Shown here piece after piece: positions 1 through 5,737 of a DNA stretch of 6,556 nucleotides (positions are counted from its first letter, which is position 1; each line of letters opens with the position of its first letter). Position numbers and translations under genes: made by a program. This DNA comes from Gammaproteobacteria bacterium (lineage in GTDB: Bacteria; Pseudomonadota; Gammaproteobacteria; UBA6429). The notes below the pieces were generated by a model. The model was not told where the DNA came from. It did not search any database and saw only the letters and a list, made by a program, of their open reading frames with translations. The stretch lies in NCBI GenBank assembly GCA_003232015.1, contig QIKU01000184.1, positions 1 through 6,556 on the forward strand, given 5' to 3'.

Positions 1-1092
1 ATCAGTATTACGGATGTGTCGGATGAAGTGAACCCAACAATGAATAACCCGGCCTGCACCGTCTGCCACCAAACGATGGACCCTATTTCTGGTGCCTTCA
101 AATTTTTCCATGAGCGTGTGGGCTATAAAGCCAGCGGCACCGACTCACTGGACCGGCGTTATCGCAGCCGCAACCCCGGTGTCGACTGGTATCAGAATAT
201 GCGCCCGGCAGGATACGGCAGTAGTGAGGCTCCCTCCAACGCCGACCCTCTACAATGGCTGGCACAACGCATTGTTGAAGATAATCGCTTTGCGATTGGT
301 GCCGTGAAGTTCTGGTGGTTTGCTGTTTTCGGTGAAGACGTACTGGACGAAAGTGCACCTCGCGCGCAATTCGAGGCACAAGCTGCGCTCATTACTACCT
401 TAGCCAATAACTTCCGTCAGAATTTAAGCCTTAAGGAACTGCTGGCAGATATGATGATGACCAGCACCTTCCGCGCCAGTAAAAAAATAGACGGCTCTCT
501 GGATGATGATTTGTTAAGTGTGCATATGGGTGCACGGCGTTTGTTAACCGGCTACGAACTGAAACAAAAAACACAGTCGCTCACCGGACTGGTATGGGGC
601 AGAACACGACCCAGCCTGGAAAGAGAATACAAGCTGCTTTACGGTGGCGCAGATGATGTCATTGTTGAAAGACGTGCAACCACAATGTCATCTATGATGT
701 ATCGTGTGGCTGAACGGCATGCTTACAACATGGGTTGTGCGGCCGTGTTGTTAGACTTTAGTCTAGCGCAAAGCCAGCGTCGATTATTCACCGAAGTTGA
801 AAACAACACACTAAATGAAACGGCCATTCGCAATCAAATTGTTGTGCTCTACGAACGAATGCTAAACCGACTCGTAACGATCAATTCAACCGAGGTTAAT
901 CAGGCCTACCAGTTATTCCTCGACTTGCGTCAGGCGCGCATGAATCTTGGTGGTAGCACCCGTATTAATGAAGGCATTCGCTGTGACAACCGTATGGATG
1001 GTGGCTCACTCAACGACCCGAGTTTTGTTCTGTCACCCTGGCGCGGCATGATCATTGCGCTGATGACCGACCCTGATTACCTGTACGAATAA
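1..1092 (+). CDS. PSD1-type (DUF1588/DUF1585-like) cytochrome-like protein, 3' part
   Basis: The frame is open at the left edge of the window, so the N-terminus and true start are missing; 363 residues are visible. Near the left edge is a CTVCH motif (bases 55-69) followed by MDPISGAF. This is the c-type heme signature plus the MDPIG-like segment typical of DUF1588 in planctomycete-type PSD1 proteins. Visible residues of about 80-165 resemble the following DUF1585 region: a helical stretch, then LKELLADMMMTSTFR, matching the usual 'll..i..S..Fr' pattern. The last 190 residues (LLTGYELKQKT, LLYGGADD, the C-terminal MTDPDYLYE) look like the extra C-terminal region seen in relatives, but I cannot name a domain there. 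The CXXCH suggests covalent heme and therefore an exported, periplasmic or envelope location; the signal peptide would lie outside the window. The next gene is a DUF1501 protein 12 bases downstream, the classic partner of this family. The biochemical role of such pairs is not established. Family assignment is from motif recall, not a search. Confidence 0.7.
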   Translation: MSITDVSDEVNPTMNNPACTVCHQTMDPISGAFKFFHERVGYKASGTDSLDRRYRSRNPGVDWYQNMRPAGYGSSEAPSNADPLQWLAQRIVEDNRFAIGAVKFWWFAVFGEDVLDESAPRAQFEAQAALITTLANNFRQNLSLKELLADMMMTSTFRASKKIDGSLDDDLLSVHMGARRLLTGYELKQKTQSLTGLVWGRTRPSLEREYKLLYGGADDVIVERRATTMSSMMYRVAERHAYNMGCAAVLLDFSLAQSQRRLFTEVENNTLNETAIRNQIVVLYERMLNRLVTINSTEVNQAYQLFLDLRQARMNLGGSTRINEGIRCDNRMDGGSLNDPSFVLSPWRGMIIALMTDPDYLYE

Positions 1093-1104
1093 GCGAGAAT
1101 TGCC

Positions 1105-2391
1105 ATGAAAAGACGAGACTTTTTAAAAATGACGGCAGCAACCAGCTTGTTTGCTAGCTTTCCAACACTGCTAAAAGCCAGCACTGACTACCAGGGTAAA
1201 TTAGTAGTCACTGTTTTTGCTCGTGGCGGCTGGGATCCCACCAGCTTCTGCGACCCGAAAATGAATGTTGCCGGCGAGCGAATTATTAATAACTGGGCGG
1301 CCACCAACAGCATCCAAACGGCAGGGAATATTAACTATGCACCGTTTGCTGATAACGATGCTTTCTTCAGGGCGCATTTTCAAAAAATGCTGGTCATTAA
1401 TGGTATCGACGTTAAGTCCAATGGCCACAGCACCGGCACATTGAACAATATGACCGGTATTATGAAAGACGGCTATCCTTCTATCGCTGCACTGTTCGCG
1501 GCAAGCAATAAATCACAGCAGCTTATGCCCTGGCTGGCTGGCACTTCCCGACCTAACAGTGGCAAATTACTCGTACCATCCACTATGGCAAACCGAAGTG
1601 AGCTTGACCGCCTTAAAAGGCTGGCGCTTCCCAACCGCTTTCGAACCGGCAGAACCGATGTTTATCTGCAAGATGAGGAATTGGCCTTGCTGCGGCAATT
1701 TCGCCAGACTCAAGGCACAGCACGCATGAATGATGCACAGCAAATGCCCAAGCAACGCCTGCAATACCAGGACTTTCTGGCCGCCACTTATTCCGATGGC
1801 AGCTTTGAAAACTTTATTAATTTGCTCGAAACAGCCGATACTAAAGGGCTGAACCCGAACAATCGGTTCTTTGGTCAGGCAGCCAGTACCATGGCCGCTT
1901 TTAAAGCGGGCATCAGTCTGACGGCCGACATCAGTGTGTCCGGTTTTGACACACACGGCAACCACGACACACGGCATGCGTCGGCACTAACAAATCTCAC
2001 CACGACCGTTGATTTGCTCTGGTATATGGCAGCACAATACAATATTGAAGATAGATTAGTCGTTGTCATCAGCTCCGACTTTGGACGCACCAATCGCTAT
2101 AACGATGGCAATGGCAAAGATCACTGGAGCATCACCAGCAGTATTATTATGGCGAATAATCCCAACTGGGGTAATCGTGTGGTGGGTCGCACCGATGGCG
2201 CTCACTTTGCCAGTAAAATTAACTTTAATAATCTGCGGGAAGATAATGCCGGAGGCACAACCATTGAGCCAAAACATCTAATGACCGCAATGCGATCATA
2301 TCTGAATGTTGATACTCAACCGGCCAGCCTTAAGTTTGATTTAGATGCCCCCACCGTACCCGACTTTTTTAATCCGGCTCTGATGACTTAA
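1105..2391 (+). CDS. Tat-exported DUF1501 family protein
   Basis: This 428-residue protein belongs to DUF1501, a branch of the alkaline phosphatase/sulfatase-like superfamily. The N-terminus carries a twin-arginine signal (KRRDFLKM at residues 2-9), then a mildly hydrophobic stretch with likely cleavage near residue 25, so a folded, probably metal-bound protein is exported. Family motifs are in order: GGWD at 41-44, FDTHGNHD at 281-288, SSDFGRT at 323-329 and GKDHW at 337-341. The Asp/His residues in these motifs are the expected metal ligands. Length is normal for the family. The ATG start is supported by the Tat motif directly after it and a weak GAGA ribosome site; the gap to the upstream PSD1-like gene is only 12 bases, indicating one operon. 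The substrate is unknown for the family. The 3' end overlaps the convergent hydrolase gene by 23 bp. Confidence 0.88.
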   Translation: MKRRDFLKMTAATSLFASFPTLLKASTDYQGKLVVTVFARGGWDPTSFCDPKMNVAGERIINNWAATNSIQTAGNINYAPFADNDAFFRAHFQKMLVINGIDVKSNGHSTGTLNNMTGIMKDGYPSIAALFAASNKSQQLMPWLAGTSRPNSGKLLVPSTMANRSELDRLKRLALPNRFRTGRTDVYLQDEELALLRQFRQTQGTARMNDAQQMPKQRLQYQDFLAATYSDGSFENFINLLETADTKGLNPNNRFFGQAASTMAAFKAGISLTADISVSGFDTHGNHDTRHASALTNLTTTVDLLWYMAAQYNIEDRLVVVISSDFGRTNRYNDGNGKDHWSITSSIIMANNPNWGNRVVGRTDGAHFASKINFNNLREDNAGGTTIEPKHLMTAMRSYLNVDTQPASLKFDLDAPTVPDFFNPALMT

Positions 2392-3004
2392 AATATCCCT
2401 GCTTAAGAAAAACACAAACCTGTTCAGCAACGGCCTTGTTATAAATTAACCCCATATGAGAACAAGGCATAGCAAGGTGCTCGATCGAACCGTCTAATTT
2501 TGTTTCAGATACCGAAACCGTCCCATCATTGTCGCTGCTAAAATGTGCAATTAATCGCCCAACACCCATTCGGCCTTTGCCGGCGATAACGCCTAATGAA
2601 TTAGCTGCCTGCCATTGAGGAACATCGCCCAACAAACCCTGCTGCACACTTTTACCCAGTATAAGTCGACCCCATACAGAATGGGTAAGCTGCTCAGCCA
2701 CTTTACTACCCATATGCGGTGTGCCCAATGTCAACACCTTACCGCTGCGCTGTTCAGGGTAAAGGTGAAATAAATGACGCACAACCAGGCCACCTAAACT
2801 ATGCGCAACGAAATGCAGTGGTTGTTGTGCATCAAACTGCTGTATATAGGCTTGTAGTTGAACCGCGCCTTCCTTCGGGCTTTTCCTAACCGTTGGATAA
2901 CGAAACTGATAAACCTTAAAACCACATTGCCGCACACGCCTGCGTAAGAGAACCATATCAATGCCAGTCATCCACAGGCCATGTATAAACACAACATTTT
3001 CCAC
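2369..3004 (-). CDS. small alpha/beta hydrolase (lipase/esterase-like)
   Basis: This 211-residue protein has the layout of a compact alpha/beta hydrolase of the lipase class 2 / PGAP1-like group. VVFIHGLWMTG (4-14) gives the oxyanion-hole HG motif, and AHSLGG (67-72) is the nucleophile elbow with Ser69. LGTPHMGS (93-100) is a typical lipase segment. SSDNDGTVS (156-164) supplies the likely acid Asp160, and CSHMGL (181-186) the likely His183. All three triad residues are present, so it should be active on an ester or acyl substrate that cannot be named. There is no signal peptide, so a cytoplasmic location is expected. The GTG start is chosen because an AAGGAG site sits 8 nt before it and the hydrolase core begins immediately after it. 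It lies 57 bp downstream of the DUF4124 gene on the same strand, probably in one transcript, and converges on the DUF1501 gene with a 23-bp overlap. Confidence 0.87.
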   Translation of the reverse strand: MENVVFIHGLWMTGIDMVLLRRRVRQCGFKVYQFRYPTVRKSPKEGAVQLQAYIQQFDAQQPLHFVAHSLGGLVVRHLFHLYPEQRSGKVLTLGTPHMGSKVAEQLTHSVWGRLILGKSVQQGLLGDVPQWQAANSLGVIAGKGRMGVGRLIAHFSSDNDGTVSVSETKLDGSIEHLAMPCSHMGLIYNKAVAEQVCVFLKQGYFKSSEPD

Positions 3005-3012
3005 TGCACCGG

Positions 3013-3018
3013 CTCCTT
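3013..3018 (-). promoter_or_regulatory. Shine-Dalgarno site of the hydrolase GTG start
   Basis: On the reverse strand AAGGAG stands 8 nt before the GTG at 3004-3002. It decides the start: no in-frame ATG gives the complete first beta-strand and HG motif, and this spacing is near ideal. Confidence 0.8.
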
Positions 3019-3061
3019 TCTATTTATTTAAACTTAATGCTTTCCTGTCTTTACTGTAGAT

Positions 3062-3949
3062 TTAAAATCTGGCAGATAACCAGCGAGTGTAGCGTTTTAT
3101 AAAATATTTTAATTGTTTAAATTCCACAAAACGATCGCTACCAAATTGCACTTCTATTATCACATCATCAAGCAAAATAAATCCCACAGAAAAATCTGCC
3201 TGGCTATCCATTAATAATACAGGGAACCCGTATAACTTTTCTTTTTCTATGTCGGTGTATTTTTTCTGATTACTTTTTCGATTCCAGATTTTCCATTTAT
3301 TTCTTGCAGCAGATACCGTCCTGTATTTAGATATCCCTATACCAAGATAACCAATATACTCACTGTCTTTTTTCTTGAAAACACGTTTATATCCAGAAAA
3401 CCCAATATCATAAATTTCTTTATCCATCAGATTCTGTTTTTTTAACTTGTTACATTTTCTTTGCATGGCAGAAAAGAACTGTTGTTTACTCTGTTTATTC
3501 CTTAATTGAAACTCATATTTCCAGAATTCATTCTCCATATATTGTAATTGCACATTCACAGGATCCTTTTTCCGGGGGAGATTGGTGTCTTCTATTGCAT
3601 GCTGTAACTTAAACCTGGAAATTTCACGTTTTTTCTTGAACACTTTATTTCGTAATAGATTTAACGCAGCATCTTTATTGCAATAAGCTTTTTTACTTCC
3701 TTTTAATATCGCCGCAGAACCAAACGGGTATAAGAATGCTTTTAACTTAGTTCTGTCTGTGGTTTTCTTTTTGCCTGAATTTGTTTTTAAATGTGCCGGT
3801 TTTTCCTGGCTAAAATGTGTTTGCCCATCCTCGTCAATCCATTTATATATTTTTGCACTAACCTGCTGAAAAACCAGCATTAAAGGGAATATCAGGCATA
3901 TTGCTTTCAAGCTGTTAGCTCGTATTAATAGCGTCTTTTGAGATAACAT
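3062..3949 (-). CDS. periplasmic DUF4124 domain protein, unknown C-terminal region
   Basis: This 295-residue protein has a signal peptide (hydrophobic core at about residues 14-30, likely cleaved after VSA at 32). A DUF4124 motif follows at once: IYKWIDEDGQTHFSQEKP at 34-51, matching the usual 'YKWvDedG..hysd.pP' pattern. This small domain is common in exported proteobacterial proteins and has no defined activity. The remaining 240 residues are unfamiliar. They are very rich in lysine (several KKK/KK runs), with two cysteines (Cys90 and Cys166) that could form a disulfide in the periplasm. From about residue 195 the sequence is more hydrophobic, with YIGYLGIGISKYR and VGFILLDDVIIEVQFG, suggesting a folded alpha/beta domain. 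The ATG start has an AAAGGAA site about 8 nt upstream. The gene is visibly more AT-rich than its neighbours: bases 3241-3300 contain 17 G/C of 60, against 36 of 60 at 1921-1980. This may reflect acquisition or weak selection. Confidence 0.75.
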   Translation of the reverse strand: MLSQKTLLIRANSLKAICLIFPLMLVFQQVSAKIYKWIDEDGQTHFSQEKPAHLKTNSGKKKTTDRTKLKAFLYPFGSAAILKGSKKAYCNKDAALNLLRNKVFKKKREISRFKLQHAIEDTNLPRKKDPVNVQLQYMENEFWKYEFQLRNKQSKQQFFSAMQRKCNKLKKQNLMDKEIYDIGFSGYKRVFKKKDSEYIGYLGIGISKYRTVSAARNKWKIWNRKSNQKKYTDIEKEKLYGFPVLLMDSQADFSVGFILLDDVIIEVQFGSDRFVEFKQLKYFIKRYTRWLSARF

Positions 3950-3997
3950 ATTAAATTTCCTTTGCTCACTAGCAGGTTGTACATCCCGTTGGCGATA

Positions 3998-4003
3998 TAT
4001 AAT
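3998..4003 (+). promoter_or_regulatory. candidate -10 box for the 4077 gene
   Basis: An exact TATAAT lies 73 bases before the ATG at 4077 in the 127-bp divergent intergenic region. The -35 is poor: the best fit is TTGTAC at 3977-3982 with a short 15-bp spacer, and there is no TG extension. An AT-rich stretch on the opposite strand (TTGAAT, 17 bp, TATATC) could equally serve the divergent DUF4124 gene through the same bases. The promoter call is tentative. Confidence 0.35.
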
Positions 4004-4064
4004 TGATCCAAAATTAATTCAAGTCTATGCGCTTTTGGCCGCTTATATAAAATAAGTGTTGAAT

Positions 4065-4070
4065 AAGGTG
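4065..4070 (+). promoter_or_regulatory. Shine-Dalgarno site choosing ATG 4077
   Basis: AAGGTG sits 6 nt before the ATG at 4077. A longer reading from GTG 4056 would add seven residues but has no ribosome site before it, and AAGGTG itself would then lie inside the gene. The ATG is therefore preferred. Confidence 0.65.
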
Positions 4071-4076
4071 TCGTCT

Positions 4077-4679
4077 ATGTCAATAAACCAGCAAACCGGT
4101 ATTACCGCACAATGGCATGAACTTATTACCGATGCACAATCTGCAAGTGGCATTCAACTTAACACACATCTTGAAAGCTATCTTGTTCACACTCTGATCA
4201 ACTACTCTCAACGACCAGAAATTGCCGCACGTATTTTTGCCATTGATTATATGCTGGCACAACATGAACAAGGCCAGGTGCGTAACAACCAACTACGTGA
4301 GCTGGCTGATCAGTGTTTATTGTATGCAGGCCTGTTTCCACAACATGCAAAACAACGTCATGTGCGGGTAAGCTACTATGTTGATATTGGCCGCAGTGCT
4401 TACCTGGATCTTGCGAACGGGGAGCATTTATGGGCTGATATTTTTATGCAGATTAGCGATAAGTTTGTGACTTTAATGGACACCTTGCTGGCGATTCATT
4501 CTCTCAATGAATCAGCAAATCATGATGAGCCAGCCTATCCGTTAGATCCTTTACTGGCACTGCAAACCTGGCAAGATACCCAAAGCCAGCAGGCTTTAAA
4601 AATACTACAGCAACAAACCCGCTCAAGTAATATTGTTGATTTTCGCTCAGCGCAGCAAAATAAAAACACAAAACACTGA
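4077..4679 (+). CDS. hypothetical protein, helical, cytoplasmic
   Basis: I do not recognise this 200-residue protein. The preferred start is ATG 4077 (AAGGTG 6 nt upstream); a GTG at 4056 would add seven residues. There is no signal peptide and no transmembrane segment. The composition is that of an all-helical soluble protein: amphipathic stretches in the first 85 residues, then a motif-like block LLYAGLFPQHAKQRHVRVSYYVDIGRSAY, presented here in two parts as LLYAGLFPQHAKQRHV and RVSYYVDIGRSAY. That block is dense in aromatic and charged residues and looks conserved. A helix with WADIFMQISDKFVTLMDTLL follows, and the tail is Gln/Asn/Lys-rich and probably disordered. It is divergent from the DUF4124 gene and lies 66 bp upstream of the barrel gene on the same strand. 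Coding is supported by clean length, codon pattern and ribosome site. No function is proposed. Confidence 0.75.
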   Translation: MSINQQTGITAQWHELITDAQSASGIQLNTHLESYLVHTLINYSQRPEIAARIFAIDYMLAQHEQGQVRNNQLRELADQCLLYAGLFPQHAKQRHVRVSYYVDIGRSAYLDLANGEHLWADIFMQISDKFVTLMDTLLAIHSLNESANHDEPAYPLDPLLALQTWQDTQSQQALKILQQQTRSSNIVDFRSAQQNKNTKH

Positions 4680-4700
4680 TTTATTTGTCAACCAAATTCA

Positions 4701-4736
4701 CTCCTATACGTTAATAACCATATTAACGTATAGGAG
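4701..4736 (+). promoter_or_regulatory. perfect 16-bp hairpin hiding the barrel gene's Shine-Dalgarno
   Basis: CTCCTATACGTTAATA (4701-4716), loop ACCA (4717-4720) and TATTAACGTATAGGAG (4721-4736) form a perfect 16-bp inverted repeat. The right arm contains AGGAG of the AGGAGG ribosome site (4732-4737), and the left arm starts with the complementary CTCCT. In RNA the stem would pair the ribosome site completely, only 9 nt before the TTG start at 4746. The stem has 6 G-C and 10 A-T pairs, so it is AU-rich and could melt in part. No U-run follows on either strand, which argues against an intrinsic terminator. A DNA-level dimeric operator remains possible. Confidence 0.85.
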
Positions 4737-4745
4737 GAATATCTT

Positions 4746-5585
4746 TTGAAACAACACGCCGTTCACTTAATATTATTATTGACACTCGTTTTAAATCCCT
4801 TAACTGCTCAAGCCGGCGAGACAGGAATCAGCTATTCAAGCGATTCCAACAGCACCCAAAGCAGCCTGTTCAATGTTAATTTTAATGCAACCGAACAAAC
4901 TCAGCTTTATCTGGGGTTCGGAGAATCGGCTATTAAAGACGATAGCGGTGAAATTACCGTAACCAGTTATAATATTGGCCTGAACAGCATTGCCAATGAG
5001 CAAATTGACTATGACTTTGGCTATAGCTACTGGGGAAACAGTAATGAAATCAACACGGAAACCATCCATTTAAGCTTGTCTTTATACACCGAGGACTGGA
5101 AATTTACGCTTCGCCCCGAATTACAACAAATTGTGCTTTACACTAAAAACTTACGCCGCCAGGTTGATATTCAGGGCAGTGGCTTTTACAGTAGTATTGA
5201 ATACTTTGGCTTCGACACGGTTGAATTCTTTTATGCTCGTAGTAATTATAGTTACAATAAAAACCTGACCCTCCTCAACACAAGGCTTGCTGATTTATTT
5301 TTTAGCAATACAGCATTACTGCTTAGCGGCAGTTTTATTGAAAAGCGCGATCAGGCTGAAGTGGCATTTAACCTTAGCGGGAATAATGTGTTACCCAAAC
5401 GCATCGCGGTGTCCTATTCACAGTCACTTATTGCCATTGACAAAAGTCATAGCAAAACCCTTGCTGTAAACCTGCGTTTTGACCTTTCTAAAAATATCGA
5501 GCTCGAACTTGAAGGCGGCGAAGTTCGCCCTGAATTTAGCAATAAACTAAACTATGCTGTTGTTTCCATTCGCTACAAATACTAA
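4746..5585 (+). CDS. predicted outer-membrane beta-barrel protein
   Basis: This 279-residue protein has a clear Sec signal peptide: MKQH, hydrophobic core at 5-16, and cleavage after AQA at 23. The mature part is made of short alternating polar/hydrophobic strands separated by Asn/Ser/Asp-rich turns, for example TQLYLGFGES, IDYDFGYSYW, TIHLSLSLYT and KTLAVNLRFDLS. It ends in VSIRYKY, an aromatic-terminated beta-signal recognised by the BAM machinery. No cysteine is visible in the mature chain. About 256 mature residues would fit a 10- to 12-strand barrel; strand count is inferred by eye. No specific porin family is recognised, so the cargo is unknown. The start is TTG, chosen because an AGGAGG site lies exactly 8 nt upstream and the signal peptide begins there. 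That ribosome site is buried in a perfect hairpin, so translation is probably conditional. The gene lies 66 bp after the 200-residue hypothetical gene and may share its transcript. Confidence 0.82.
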   Translation: MKQHAVHLILLLTLVLNPLTAQAGETGISYSSDSNSTQSSLFNVNFNATEQTQLYLGFGESAIKDDSGEITVTSYNIGLNSIANEQIDYDFGYSYWGNSNEINTETIHLSLSLYTEDWKFTLRPELQQIVLYTKNLRRQVDIQGSGFYSSIEYFGFDTVEFFYARSNYSYNKNLTLLNTRLADLFFSNTALLLSGSFIEKRDQAEVAFNLSGNNVLPKRIAVSYSQSLIAIDKSHSKTLAVNLRFDLSKNIELELEGGEVRPEFSNKLNYAVVSIRYKY

Positions 5586-5669
5586 CAATGTCCTTGCAAA
5601 CAAGCATACTACTTTGCTTCGCTAAATTCGTAGCGTATAAACGCAAAAATAAGATCTACAATAATAATC

Positions 5670-5678
5670 TGTTATAAT
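5670..5678 (+). promoter_or_regulatory. extended -10 promoter of the PP-loop gene
   Basis: TGTTATAAT is an exact extended -10 (TG, one base, TATAAT at 5673-5678). No good -35 stands 16-18 bp upstream, which an extended -10 can tolerate. Transcription would begin near 5685, giving a leader of about 53 nt before ATG 5738. The rest of the 152-bp gap (5586-5737) shows only a weak interrupted dyad at 5613-5647 and no clear terminator. Confidence 0.6.
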
Positions 5679-5737
5679 AGCCGTACTGATCTTTTATTCA
5701 GCAAACCACATGCACTCTTACACAGGCTCTGTTACAA

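Noticed and set aside
1567..1977. Reverse-strand open frame of 136 codons
   Set aside because: It is antisense to the DUF1501 gene, has no ribosome site of note and no recognisable motif; it is a shadow of the real coding frame.
4056..4076. GTG at 4056 as the start of the 200-residue gene
   Set aside because: No ribosome site precedes it, while AAGGTG stands 6 nt before ATG 4077.
4701..4745. Intrinsic terminator after the 4077 gene
   Set aside because: The stem is strong but AT-rich, and what follows is GAATATCTTTT rather than a U-run; the reverse strand also lacks one. The overlap with the ribosome site explains the stem better.
5613..5647. Interrupted stem-loop after the barrel gene (TTTGC/GCAAA outer, CGCTA/TAGCG inner)
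   Set aside because: Two 5-bp arms separated by unequal internal loops with no following T-run; too weak to call a terminator.
5710..5712. ATG at 5710 as start of the PP-loop gene
   Set aside because: It is in a different frame from the PP-loop coding sequence; the in-frame ATG is at 5738.
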